Numbered from the stretch's first letter, positions 35,611 to 44,078 are shown. The stretch: 64,000 bases of DNA from Micromonospora violae (GCF_004217135.1 NZ_SHKK01000001.1:1426001-1490000); one strand, 5' to 3'. The notes: generated by a model from the sequence alone, not told the origin. Program-made: numbers and translations.

Positions 35611-35910
35611 CGGAATCGTGGCTGGCCCGGGTCGTTACACACCCTGACACTCGCAGCACCACCGCCCGCCCCGCACGGGTGCGGGACGCCGGTCCCGGCT
35701 GGTTGGAATGCCAGCCTCGGCCCGGTCGTTGCAGTCCCCACGACCGACCGCACCGCCTCGACGTGGGTGCCTGGCAGGTGGGCCAACCCCGGGAATGACC
35801 CCGGCCGCCCGGTCGTTGCAGTCCCCACGACCGACCGCACCACCTCGACGAGGGTGCCTGGCAGGTGAGTCGCCCCCGGGAATGACCCCCGCCGGCTGGT
35901 CGTTACACAG
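35610..35910. repeat. Four-unit tandem array with GTCGTT(A/G)CA cores
   Basis: GTCGTT(A/G)CA recurs at 35631, 35725, 35812 and 35899 (spacings 94, 87, 87). Each is preceded by a related GGAAT-Y-x-C-C-C-...-GGY-Y-GG block. Units 2 and 3 share almost identical 87-base sequence, including CCACGACCGACCGCACC and GGTGCCTGGCAGGTG. It is upstream of the secreted lysozyme-like gene at 36087. No CRISPR or riboswitch fold is evident. Confidence 0.7.
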
Positions 35911-36086
35911 GGACCCGGCGCCACGAGCCCCCCCGCCCGTGAGGCCGCCGACCCCTGACACCCCGTGGGGTGTTCATCCCCCAAGACTTTCCCCTTGTTT
36001 GTGCAGCGCCGGACGAGGTGCTCACACCCCTGCCGCCGCCCCCCTTGGTGGTTCGGGTGTTCCTACCCCCGAAGGAGCTACCCCTC

Positions 36087-36650
36087 ATGAACACGATCAT
36101 TCGTAAGAGCGTGCTGTCTGTTGCTGGTCTCGCGTTCGCCGGTGGTGTCTTCGCCGGCCCGATCGCCGCCCACGCCGCCACCCCGACCGTGGACGCCAAG
36201 CCGGTCGCTATGGCCGTGCAGTCGGCGCCGAAGCCGCAGGGCGACCAGTCGCACATCACCCTGAACGACGAGCAGACCGCCAACGTCAAGGCGATCATCG
36301 CCGCCACGAAGAAGGCCGGTATGCCCGAGCGCGCCGCGGTCATCTCCATCGCGACGAGCCTGCAGGAGTCCAAGCTGGAAAACCTGGGTCACCTGGGTGA
36401 CATGAACGACCACGACTCGCTGGGCCTGTTCCAGCAGCGCCCGTCCAGTGGTTGGGGTACCCCGGAGCAGATCACCAACCCTGAGTACTCGACGACGGCG
36501 TTCCTCAAGGGCCTCAAGCAGGTCGACGGGTGGCAGGACATGCCCCTGACCCAGGCCGCGCAGACCGTGCAGGTGTCGGCTTACCCGGACGCCTACGCCC
36601 AGTGGGAGCAGCAGGCTGCTGACCTGGTTGCCCAGTACTGGAACAGCTGA
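36087..36650 (+). CDS. Secreted lysozyme-like protein
   Basis: This 187-aa protein starts at ATG 36087, after GAAGGAG. Residues 1-31 form a Sec signal (basic start, VLSVAGLAFAGGVFAGPI, cleavage near AHAA). The mature part has NVKAIIAATKKAGMPERAAVISIATSLQESKLENLGHLGDMNDHDSLGLFQQRPSSGWGTPEQITNPEY in outline, that is, ESKL, GLFQQRP and WGTPEQI motifs. These are the transglycosylase/lysozyme-like catalytic-Glu region used by many actinomycete cell-wall hydrolases. It probably cuts peptidoglycan during growth or spore germination. It ends with a strong terminator. Confidence 0.8.
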   Translation: MNTIIRKSVLSVAGLAFAGGVFAGPIAAHAATPTVDAKPVAMAVQSAPKPQGDQSHITLNDEQTANVKAIIAATKKAGMPERAAVISIATSLQESKLENLGHLGDMNDHDSLGLFQQRPSSGWGTPEQITNPEYSTTAFLKGLKQVDGWQDMPLTQAAQTVQVSAYPDAYAQWEQQAADLVAQYWNS

Positions 36651-36696
36651 CCCACAACACCACAGCACCACCCCACGGCAAGACCGCACGACACCG

Positions 36697-36744
36697 GCCG
36701 CTCGCCGGCACCCCCGCTACCCGGGGTGCCGGCGAGCGGCTTTT
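36697..36744 (+). terminator. Strong rho-independent terminator
   Basis: A perfect 18-bp stem (36697-36714 with 36723-36740) has an 8-base loop and is followed directly by TTTT. It ends the lysozyme-like transcript. Confidence 0.9.
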
Positions 36745-36916
36745 CCGTTTCCGCGGGGCGCGGCAGAGCGGGGAACAAGGTGGGGGTTCGGCTGGTTGTG
36801 GAGGGTGTCGGTGTGACTCAGTGTCCCCGGGCCTCACCTAATATCGCCCTCGCGGAATACCGTTCGGCTGGAGCCGCGTCGTGCCACTCGCCGAGAGGCG
36901 ACCTGCACACCGACAC

Positions 36917-36955
36917 CAGCGCCGCCCTCGGCTCACAAGGCCGGGGGCGGCGCTG
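36917..36955 (+). other. Stable hairpin upstream of phosphatase gene
   Basis: A 16-bp stem (36917-36932 with 36940-36955, one G-T pair) has a 7-base loop. No T-run follows. It lies in the gap 36651-36980, which otherwise holds the terminator and no gene. It could end a small RNA or be a leader structure. Confidence 0.4.
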
Positions 36956-36980
36956 TCGCCGGTCCAGGCACAATGTCCCG

Positions 36981-37400
36981 GTGACTGACGCGCAGCCGTG
37001 GTCGGAGCAGTCGGGCGTACTCGTACTCCCGAGTGGGGTGACGGTGCGAGGACGCCGCATCGCCGCCGCGACCTCGCCCGCCGACTTCGCCGTGCTGCTG
37101 GCCCCTGGTCCGGAACCGGCGTGGCCGCACCGGCGGATCCGGTGGCCTGATTTTTGGGTACCGCTCGACCGTGCTGAAGCCCTCGACGTACTGCGGGAGG
37201 CGCTGCGGCGGGCGCACGACGGTGAACGCGTCGAGGTGGCCTGTCGGGGTGGAATGGGCCGCACCGGCACGGCCCTGGCCGCCCTGGCGATCCTCGACGG
37301 CCTGCCGGTCGAGCGGGCCGTGCCGTGGGTTCGGGCCGGATACCACCCGAAGGCGGTGGAGACCCCGTGGCAGCGGCGCTGGCTGCGCCGCGTCACCTGA
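36981..37400 (+). CDS. Small dual-specificity/tyrosine phosphatase-like protein
   Basis: This 139-aa protein starts at GTG 36981, probably leaderless (CACAAT lies about 6 bases upstream). The active-site loop VACRGGMGRTGTALA contains C-x5-R-T/S, as in protein tyrosine and dual-specificity phosphatases. The upstream Asp-bearing WPDF region fits the general acid loop. It is a compact cytosolic enzyme likely to dephosphorylate a protein or phosphoinositide-like substrate. It ends 100 bases before the DD-carboxypeptidase gene. Confidence 0.8.
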   Translation: MTDAQPWSEQSGVLVLPSGVTVRGRRIAAATSPADFAVLLAPGPEPAWPHRRIRWPDFWVPLDRAEALDVLREALRRAHDGERVEVACRGGMGRTGTALAALAILDGLPVERAVPWVRAGYHPKAVETPWQRRWLRRVT

Positions 37401-37500
37401 CCGCCGCCCGGGTCGTGCACGACTACCTGCGGGGTCGCGGCGACGCGGATTGACCGCCATCCCGTCCCGCCGGCCGATCGTCGTGACTAGGGTCGGGCTC

Positions 37501-38706
37501 ATGAGAGCTGCGCTGCTGGCGGCCACGACGTCCGCCGTCCTGCTCGCTCCCGTGCCGGTGGGTGCGGCGGGGGCGTCCGGCGCGCCGACGGTGCGCTGCC
37601 CCCGGGTGCCGTCGTCGGCGTCCCGCCCGCCCCGGCCGTCGCCTCCGCCCGCCGTCCCTGAACAGCGGGTGGTCGGCGGTGCCGCGTTGGACACGGCCGG
37701 TCTGGTCGTGCCGGCCGGCGTCGCCGCGCCGCCGAAGGTCACCGCCACCTCGTGGCTGGTCGCCGACCTGGACAGCGGCCAGGTGCTGGGTGGCTGTGGC
37801 CCGCACGAGTACGGCACCCCGGCCAGCGTGCAGAAACTCCTGCTGGCGGCGACGATGCTGCCCAAGCTTGACCCGACGCAGACGGTCACCGTCACGGACG
37901 CGGACATGAACATCGAGCCTGGCTCCTCCGCTGTCGGCCTGGTCGCGGGCGGCCGGTACACCATCGAGACCATCTGGCTCGGGTTGCTGCTCAACTCCGG
38001 CAACGAGGCCGCGAACGCGCTGGCCCGACTCGGCAGCGGGACGGACAGCGCCGCCGGCGTACGGGCCATGAACGAGCAGGCCCACCACCTCGGCGCGCTC
38101 CAGACGCACGCGGTCACCCCGTCCGGGCTGGATGGCAAGGGGCAGTTCACCAGCGCGTACGACCTGGCGCTGATCGCCCGGGCCTGCTTCGCCCAGCCGA
38201 CCTTCCGCCGGTACGCGTTGACCAGGCAGGCGTCGATTCCGGTCCAGCCGGCGCAACGCACCAAGGGCTTCCAGATCCAGAACGAGAACCAGCTCATCTA
38301 CCGGTACCCGGGTGCGCTCGGCGGCAAGACCGGGTACACGGACCTGGCCCGGCACACCTACGTGGGGGCGGCGGAACGCGGTGGGCGGCGGCTGGTGGTC
38401 ACCCTGCTGGGCGCCGAATCGGCACCGGTGCGCGGCTGGGAGCAGGGCGCGGCCCTCCTGGACTGGGGCTTCACCGTGCCCCGGGACGCCGCCGTGGGCC
38501 GGCTGGTCGAACCCGGCGAGCTGACCGCCACCCCGTCGGCGGCCCCGTCCGCGCTGGCGGCGCCCGGCGCGCCCCGGCCGGCGGCGGCGAGCGGGCCGGC
38601 GCGTACCGGCTCGGGGTGGCTCTGGTCGGTGATCGCGGTGAGCGCTGCGACGGTGGTGGCGTTGTCGGGCGGTCTGCTGTGGCGGCGTCGCCGTCGGATG
38701 GCCTGA
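37501..38706 (+). CDS. D-alanyl-D-alanine carboxypeptidase (class C/low-MW PBP)
   Basis: This 401-aa protein starts at ATG 37501, with TAGGGT 7 bases upstream, so perhaps leaderless. A signal peptide (about 1-23) is followed by a Pro-rich stretch. The penicillin-binding motifs are complete: S-V-Q-K, S-G-N (LLNSGNEAAN) and K-T-G (GGKTGYTD). A C-terminal membrane anchor lies at about 375-393, followed by RRRRR. It should trim peptidoglycan pentapeptides on the outer face of the membrane. It is next to a secreted cyclophilin. Confidence 0.92.
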   Translation: MRAALLAATTSAVLLAPVPVGAAGASGAPTVRCPRVPSSASRPPRPSPPPAVPEQRVVGGAALDTAGLVVPAGVAAPPKVTATSWLVADLDSGQVLGGCGPHEYGTPASVQKLLLAATMLPKLDPTQTVTVTDADMNIEPGSSAVGLVAGGRYTIETIWLGLLLNSGNEAANALARLGSGTDSAAGVRAMNEQAHHLGALQTHAVTPSGLDGKGQFTSAYDLALIARACFAQPTFRRYALTRQASIPVQPAQRTKGFQIQNENQLIYRYPGALGGKTGYTDLARHTYVGAAERGGRRLVVTLLGAESAPVRGWEQGAALLDWGFTVPRDAAVGRLVEPGELTATPSAAPSALAAPGAPRPAAASGPARTGSGWLWSVIAVSAATVVALSGGLLWRRRRRMA

Positions 38707-38776
38707 CGGATCGACATCGGGCGCTGGCCTCCATAGACTCCGGTCTTTCTGGCACCACCAGTCCAGGAGGATCCCT

Positions 38777-39625
38777 GTGTCGAGTGAACTCGAACCGCGC
38801 CCCACGACGGCGGCACCCCGCCGGCCGGCGCGAGCCCTGACCCGCCTCGCGGGGGTGACCGTGCTCGCCGGGGCGCTGGTCGTCGGCGCGTCCGGCACCG
38901 CGCTCGCCGCGCCGGGCCCGTCGGCCGACGCGGTGCGGGTGTCCACCGCGCCGCCCGCCGCCGTCGACACCGCCAACCGGCCGCCGCGCACCACCCACGG
39001 CCCGTGTGCGTACACCGAGACCCCGGAGGAGCCCGCGGCCCGGCCGGTGCCGTTGCCGCCCGACCCGCGGCGCACCCCGGCCCGGGGCAGTGTCCGGGTG
39101 ACCCTGGCGACCAACCACGGGCCGATCGGGTTGACCCTGGACCGGGCCGCCGCTCCGTGTACGGTGCAGAGCTTCCTGCACCTGGTCGGCAAGCGTTTCT
39201 ACGACCGCACCGGATGCCACCGGCTCACCGCGTACCCCACGCTGAGTGTGTTGCAGTGCGGTGACCCGTCCGGGACCGGTGAGGGCGGCCCGGGCTACCG
39301 GTACCGCGACGAGTTGCCGACCGACCTGCCGCCCGCGCCCACCGACCCGACCGGGGAGCGTCGGGTGTACGCCCGGGGCGTCCTCGCGATGGCGAACGCC
39401 GGGCCGGACACCAACGGCAGCCAGTTCTTCCTGGTCTACGCCGACTCGGCGCTGCGCCCGAACTACACGATCTTCGGCGAGGTCGACGCGGCCGGGCTGG
39501 CCACGCTGGACCGGATCGCCGCCGGGGGAGTGGCGCCGACCGCCGACGACCCGGCACCGGTCGACGGCGCTCCCGCCCTGCCGGTGACCATCCGCAAGGC
39601 CACCCGCTGGCACCACCACCACTGA
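38777..39625 (+). CDS. Exported cyclophilin-type peptidyl-prolyl isomerase
   Basis: This 282-aa protein starts at GTG 38777, after AGGAGG. The N-terminus has a signal/anchor (LTRLAGVTVLAGALVVGASG ... ALA). The cyclophilin domain occupies about residues 105-275: GPIGLTLDRAAAPCTVQSFLHL, FYDRTGCHRLT, RGVLAMANAGPDTNGSQFFLVY, NYTIFGEVDAAGLATLDRI. Several active-site residues are present, although H-R-L-T replaces the usual H-R-V-I. The protein ends W-H-H-H-H. It probably helps fold secreted proteins near the wall. Confidence 0.9.
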   Translation: MSSELEPRPTTAAPRRPARALTRLAGVTVLAGALVVGASGTALAAPGPSADAVRVSTAPPAAVDTANRPPRTTHGPCAYTETPEEPAARPVPLPPDPRRTPARGSVRVTLATNHGPIGLTLDRAAAPCTVQSFLHLVGKRFYDRTGCHRLTAYPTLSVLQCGDPSGTGEGGPGYRYRDELPTDLPPAPTDPTGERRVYARGVLAMANAGPDTNGSQFFLVYADSALRPNYTIFGEVDAAGLATLDRIAAGGVAPTADDPAPVDGAPALPVTIRKATRWHHHH

Positions 39626-39631
39626 CCGTCC

Positions 39632-39666
39632 GGCGCGGTGGGTGACCGACGGTCGCCCACCGCGCC
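39632..39666. terminator. Bidirectional terminator-like hairpin
   Basis: GGCGCGGTGGG (39632-39642) pairs with CCCACCGCGCC (39656-39666), and GACC/GGTC continue the stem inside. It lies between the convergent cyclophilin and LacI genes. The T-run is weak. Confidence 0.65.
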
Positions 39667-39748
39667 GACCGGCGGGTACGGGCCGAGCCCGGAATTTCCG
39701 GGAACGGACCGGAACGGGTTCAACCGGTTTCCGGCGCAGTTCCGGCCG

Positions 39749-40786
39749 TCACGCCGGGGTGGGCGACCCGGTTGGCGGGGCGGCGGTGCTGTCGCGAACG
39801 ACCAGTTCGGTGGCCAGCTCCACCCGGGGTGAGTCGATGCCCTCGCCCTGGGCGAGGCGGAGCACGGTGCGGGCCGCCAACCGTCCCATCTCGACCAACG
39901 GTTGGCGCACGGTGGTCAGCGGTGGGGAGGCCCAGCGGGCTTCCGGCAGGTCGTCGAAGCCCACCACGCTCACGTCGTCCGGGACGCGCAGCCCGCGACG
40001 GCGGATGGCCTCGTAGACGCCGAAGGCCATCTGGTCGCTGGCGGCGAAGATGCCGGTCGGCGGGTCGGCGAGGTCGAGCAGCGCCGTCCCGCCGGCGAAG
40101 CCGGAGGCGTGGTAGAAGTCGCCCGGGTAGATCAGCGCGTCGTCCACCGGCACCCCGGCGGCCTCCAGCCCGGCCCGGTAACCGTCGAGTCGCGCGCGGC
40201 TGCACAGCAGGTGTGTCGGCCCGGCCACGAAACCGATGCGCCGGTGCCCGATGGCGAGCAGGTGTTCGGTCGCGGCGAGCCCGCCGGCCCAGTTGGTCGC
40301 GCCGATCGTCGGCACGTCCATGGCCGGCACCCCGGCCGGGTCGACGACCACCACCGGCACGTTGAGGCGTCGCAGTTGGGCGTGCAGCGGTGGGCTCAGG
40401 TGCGAGGTCACGAAGATGACGCCGTCGGTGGCGCGGGTGCGCAGGTTCTGCAACCACTGCCGCGCCGCGGTGGGCTGCCGGTGGATCGCGGAGACCACCG
40501 TGCCGACACCCGCGCCGTGCCCGACATCCTCCACACCCCGGATGATTTCCACGGCCCAGGGGCTGTCCAGGTCGTTGAAGACCAGGTCGACGAGGCCGGC
40601 CCGGCGAACACTGCGGCTGGTGCGACGCCGGTAGCCGTGGTGGCGCAGCAGTTCCTCGACCCGCTCCCGGGTGTCCGGCGCCACATCGGAGCGTCCGTTG
40701 AGCACCCGTGACACGGTCGGCACCGAGACCCCGGCCTCCCGTGCGATCGCGGTGATGGTCACTCTGCGTCCGTCGTCCGCGCCCAC
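39749..40786 (-). CDS. LacI-family transcriptional regulator
   Basis: This 345-aa protein starts at GTG 40786, after AAGGAG. HTH: TITAIAREAGVSVPTVSRVLNGRSDVAPDTRERVEELL. The effector domain includes GIFAASDQMAFGVYEAI, VSVVGFDDLPEARWASPPLTTVRQP and the usual signature of a sugar-binding LacI repressor. It stands alone in a 1.3-kb stretch between the cyclophilin and VanX genes, with no sugar transporter at hand, so its ligand and targets are unknown. Confidence 0.93.
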   Translation of the reverse strand: MGADDGRRVTITAIAREAGVSVPTVSRVLNGRSDVAPDTRERVEELLRHHGYRRRTSRSVRRAGLVDLVFNDLDSPWAVEIIRGVEDVGHGAGVGTVVSAIHRQPTAARQWLQNLRTRATDGVIFVTSHLSPPLHAQLRRLNVPVVVVDPAGVPAMDVPTIGATNWAGGLAATEHLLAIGHRRIGFVAGPTHLLCSRARLDGYRAGLEAAGVPVDDALIYPGDFYHASGFAGGTALLDLADPPTGIFAASDQMAFGVYEAIRRRGLRVPDDVSVVGFDDLPEARWASPPLTTVRQPLVEMGRLAARTVLRLAQGEGIDSPRVELATELVVRDSTAAPPTGSPTPA

Positions 40787-40991
40787 CCGCGTCTCCTTCA
40801 CCGAGCCGGAGGAACGACCGCAGGTCGTCGCCCCCGTGTGTCCCGGAACGGCGTGCACCGTTCCTCGCGTCATCTTGCCTCACCGATGGGGGTTGACGAC
40901 ATGCCGGATCGACCGAAGCTTGGCCCGAGTTGCGGAAAACTTTCGGATCTTTTTCGGCCACTTTTGTTGATTGCCTCGACAAATAGCCTCA

Positions 40992-41066
40992 GATCGGTTC
41001 GGCTTTCGGGGATTTGCGGTGTCTCGTGGCCAGGGACGGGCCGACTTTCCGCAAACCGCGTGGATC
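40992..41066. repeat. Dispersed palindromic element, family 1, diverged copy E
   Basis: This 75-bp diverged copy has GATCGGTTCGG in the left arm and GACTTTCCGCAAACCGCGTG followed by GATC in the right arm. The right arm is close to copy C; the left has drifted. It lies in the 319-base gap upstream of the VanX-like gene. Nothing else is seen in that gap beyond an AT-rich patch at 40915-40985. Confidence 0.6.
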
Positions 41067-41105
41067 CTGGCATACCGTCCCTGGTTGGGCTGATAGACAG
41101 GACTC

Positions 41106-41948
41106 GTGCGCTACCGCCTGGCCGTCGTGCTCGCGCTCGTCGCGCTGCTCGGCGGCTGCTCGCGGCCGGAGCCCCGCCCCACGTCCGCCGCGCCGCAGCC
41201 GACGTCGGCGAGCCCCACACCCACGCCGACCCCCTCCACCTCCATCCCGGCCCCGCTGCCGGGGTTCGTGGTGCTGACCGACGTCGACCCGCGCATCCAC
41301 GCCGACATCCGCTACGCGACGGCGCACAACTTCGTCGGCCGGCCGATCGCCGGCTACCGGGAGCCGCTGTGTCTGCTCACCCGGCGGGCGGCCGAGGCGT
41401 TGCGCCGCGTGCAGGACGCCGCGCTGGCCGGTGGGCACAGTCTCAAGGTGTACGACTGTTACCGCCCGCAACCGGCTGTGGACGACTTCGTCGCCTGGTC
41501 GAAGCGCCCCGATGAGCAGCAGACGAAGGCCGAGTTCTACCCGGACCTGGCCAAGAGCCGGCTCTTCGCCGACGGCTACATCGGGGCGCCCACCGCGCAC
41601 AGTCGCGGCAGCACCCTGGACCTGACCCTGGTTGACGAGCCCGCCGCCAGCCAACCGCCGTACCGGGTCGGGCAGCCGCTGGTCGCCTGCACCGCGCCGC
41701 GCGCGCAGCGCTTCGCCGACAACAGCATCGACATGGGTACGGGCTTCGACTGTTTCGACCCGCGGGCGCACACGGCCGACCCCCGCATCACCGGAACGGC
41801 GCGGGACAACCGTCGGCTGTTGCAGCGGCTGATGACCGACGCCGGGTTCGTCAACTACGACCGCGAGTGGTGGCACTACAGCCTGCGCGACGAGCCGTAC
41901 CCGGACACGTTCTTCGCCGCCCCGGTCGCCCGCTCCTCGGTCGGCTGA
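41106..41948 (+). CDS. VanX-like D-alanyl-D-alanine dipeptidase lipoprotein
   Basis: This 280-aa protein starts at GTG 41106. The lipoprotein signal ends L-L-G-G-C, followed by a P/T/S-rich linker to about residue 50. The M15D catalytic zinc motifs are present: GAPTAHSRGSTLDLTL, DMGTGFD and EWWHY. It hydrolyses D-Ala-D-Ala-type dipeptides outside the cell, probably in wall recycling. No vanHA genes flank it, so resistance to glycopeptides cannot be inferred. Confidence 0.92.
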   Translation: MRYRLAVVLALVALLGGCSRPEPRPTSAAPQPTSASPTPTPTPSTSIPAPLPGFVVLTDVDPRIHADIRYATAHNFVGRPIAGYREPLCLLTRRAAEALRRVQDAALAGGHSLKVYDCYRPQPAVDDFVAWSKRPDEQQTKAEFYPDLAKSRLFADGYIGAPTAHSRGSTLDLTLVDEPAASQPPYRVGQPLVACTAPRAQRFADNSIDMGTGFDCFDPRAHTADPRITGTARDNRRLLQRLMTDAGFVNYDREWWHYSLRDEPYPDTFFAAPVARSSVG

Positions 41949-41992
41949 CCCGCGGCCCGACCCCGCAGCCGCCGTCCGGCATGATCTTGTCA

Positions 41993-42499
41993 ATGACCAC
42001 CGAACGGATCGGCCCCCCGGTTACCGGCGACGAGCGGGAGACGCTGCGCGCGTTCCTCGACTTCCACCGCGCCACGCTGGCCCTCAAGTGCGAGGGTCTC
42101 TCCGACGAGGAGCTGCGCCGGCAGTCCATGCCGCCCTCCACGCTCTCCCTGCTCGGCCTGGTGCGGCACATGGCGGAGGTGGAACGCGCCTGGTTCCGCC
42201 GGGTCATCGACGGCGAGGACGTGGGGTTGGTGTGGTCGGAGACCGGCGACTACCAGCAGGCGTACGACGCCAGCTCGGCCACCCGGGCCGAGGCGTTCGC
42301 CGCCTGGGAGCGTGAGGTCGCGCACGCCCGCCGGATCGAGCGCGCGGCACCGTCGCTGGACGTGACCGGCTACAACGCCCGCTGGGACGAGACCGTGTCG
42401 CTGCGCTTGGTGATGCTGCACCTGATCCACGAGTACGCGCGGCACAACGGCCACGCTGACCTCCTTCGGGAGGGCGTCGACGGCACCGTCGGCGTCTGA
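41993..42499 (+). CDS. DinB/DUF664 family protein
   Basis: This 168-aa protein starts at ATG 41993; ATG 41981 is possible. ETLRAFLDFHRATLALKCEGLSDEELRRQSMPP, LLGLVRHMAEVERAWF and LHLIHEYARHNGHADLLREGVDG are the DUF664/DinB motifs, with His ligands in RHMAEVE and RHNGHAD. It is a metal-binding helical bundle of unknown substrate. A very clear promoter (TTGACG/TAATCT) begins just downstream for the next gene. Confidence 0.9.
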   Translation: MTTERIGPPVTGDERETLRAFLDFHRATLALKCEGLSDEELRRQSMPPSTLSLLGLVRHMAEVERAWFRRVIDGEDVGLVWSETGDYQQAYDASSATRAEAFAAWEREVAHARRIERAAPSLDVTGYNARWDETVSLRLVMLHLIHEYARHNGHADLLREGVDGTVGV

Positions 42500-42506
42500 T
42501 CGGCGA

Positions 42507-42569
42507 TTGACGCGGTCAGGTGAGAGGAATAATCTTTCGTCTATCTGTTAACAATGTGAACAGATAGAC
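42507..42569 (+). promoter_or_regulatory. Consensus promoter with 11-bp palindromic operator
   Basis: TTGACG (42507-42512), 17 bases, then TAATCT (42530-42535). Downstream, GTCTATCTGTT (42539-42549) and AACAGATAGAC (42559-42569) form an 11-bp inverted repeat with a 9-base loop. An operator at the transcription start suggests repression of the ThuA-ricin gene. Confidence 0.65.
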
Positions 42570-42610
42570 GTCGACGCGGCGATGCGCGTCCCCAGCGAAG
42601 GGACGATCAG

Positions 42611-43921
42611 GTGATCGCAGAACTCTCCTCCCGTACCCGAAGAATCCTGTCGTTGTTCGTCGCCCTGATCGTCGCGGCGACCGCCGGTGTCGCGGTCACC
42701 GCCTCGCGCAGCGCCCAGGCCGCGCCGACGTTCAAGGTCCTGGCCTTCTACAACGGCACCTGGGACGCCGCGCACATCGACTTCGTCAAGGACGCCCGAG
42801 CCTGGTTCCCGCAGGCCGCCGCCCAGTACGGCTTCTCCTGGGAGGCCACCAACAACTGGGGCCTGCTGAACACCGCCAACCTGGCCCAGTACAAGGTCGT
42901 CATGTTCCTGGACGACGCGCCGCCCAGCGGGCAGCGGGCCGCGTTCCAGCAGTACATGCAGAACGGCGGGGCGTGGCTGGGCTTCCACGTCAGCGCGTGG
43001 ACCGACAACCCGTCGAGCTGGAGCTGGTACTACAACACCTTCCTCGGCACCGGCTCGTTCCAGACGAACACCTGGGGACCCACCCGGGTCACGATGCGCG
43101 CCGACAACCGCACCCACGCCGCCACCCGCAACCTCCCGGCGACCTTCCAATCGTCGATCAGCGAGTGGTACTCCTGGAGCAACGACCTGCGGCAGAACCC
43201 CAACATCGACATCCTCGCCTCGGTCGACCCGTCCAGCTTCCCGGTCGGCACGGACCCCAACCAGTCCTGGTACGGCGGGTACTACCCGCTGGTCTGGAGC
43301 AACCGGCAGTACAAGATGCTCTACGCCAACTTCGGCCACAACGCGATGAACTACAGCACCAACACCGGGCTGTCGTCGACCTTCGACAGCGCGCAGCAGA
43401 ACAAGCTGCTGATCGACGGGCTGCACTGGCTCGCCGGAGTCGGCACCGTCCCCCCGACCACGCCCCCGCCGTCCGACGGCACGATCTCGCCGACCGCCTG
43501 GCACACCGTGGTCAACCGGGGCAGCGGCAAGTGCGTCGACGCGCGGGCCGCGGCGAGCGCGAACGGCACCGTCATCCAGCAGTACGCGTGCAACAGCAGC
43601 GCCGCGCAGCAGTACCAGTTCGTGCCCACCAGCGGCGGGTACCTGCGGGTCAACAACCGCAACAACAGCGCCCAGGTGCTCGACGTGACCGACCGGTCGA
43701 CCGCCGATTCGGCGCGCATCCAGCTCTGGTCCTACAGCGGCGGCAACAACCAGCAGTGGCGGGCCGAGTCCGAGGGTGGTGGCTACTACCGCCTGGTCAA
43801 CCGCAACAGTGGTAAGTGCCTCGACGTGCCGGGAGCGTCCACCGCGGACAGCGTCCAGCTCATCCAGTACACCTGCAACGGCACCGCCGCGCAGTCCTTC
43901 CGGCTGGTGTCCGTGTCGTAA
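42611..43921 (+). CDS. Secreted ThuA-domain protein with ricin-type lectin
   Basis: This 436-aa protein starts at GTG 42611. The signal peptide covers about residues 1-38 (SLFVALIVAATAGVAVTASRSAQA). Residues about 40-285 match a ThuA-like class I amidotransferase fold, a sugar-linked domain (FKVLAFYNGTWDAAHIDFVKDARAWFPQ, QNGGAWLGFH). A PPTTPPPS linker leads to a ricin B-type lectin at about 298-436 with repeated CVDARA, QQYACN, QQWR, CLDVPG blocks. It probably acts on carbohydrates outside the cell and is tethered to polysaccharide by the lectin. Confidence 0.85.
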   Translation: MIAELSSRTRRILSLFVALIVAATAGVAVTASRSAQAAPTFKVLAFYNGTWDAAHIDFVKDARAWFPQAAAQYGFSWEATNNWGLLNTANLAQYKVVMFLDDAPPSGQRAAFQQYMQNGGAWLGFHVSAWTDNPSSWSWYYNTFLGTGSFQTNTWGPTRVTMRADNRTHAATRNLPATFQSSISEWYSWSNDLRQNPNIDILASVDPSSFPVGTDPNQSWYGGYYPLVWSNRQYKMLYANFGHNAMNYSTNTGLSSTFDSAQQNKLLIDGLHWLAGVGTVPPTTPPPSDGTISPTAWHTVVNRGSGKCVDARAAASANGTVIQQYACNSSAAQQYQFVPTSGGYLRVNNRNNSAQVLDVTDRSTADSARIQLWSYSGGNNQQWRAESEGGGYYRLVNRNSGKCLDVPGASTADSVQLIQYTCNGTAAQSFRLVSVS

Positions 43922-44078
43922 CCCGGCGGTCGTCGGTTCTTCGGCTCCGTCACCGCCACCCCTTGAGGACGGTGCCGGAGCCGGAGACGCGGGCGGCGGC
44001 GATATCCATTGCGGACGCGCCGCCGCGCTCCTACTGTCATCAGCGCAAGGTCGAGAGCGAGCCCGAGGGGAGTACGCC

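Noticed and set aside
35610..35910. CRISPR-like array
   Set aside because: Spacers 2 and 3 are almost identical, unit length is too long, and no cas genes are present.
35232..35984. Minus-strand open frame with a 29-residue repeat
   Set aside because: The repeat is the noncoding 87-base array. The frame has no ribosome site, and other frames are also open over the same bases.
35910..36086. ydaO-type riboswitch before the secreted hydrolase
   Set aside because: I looked for the conserved motifs of this class and did not see them.
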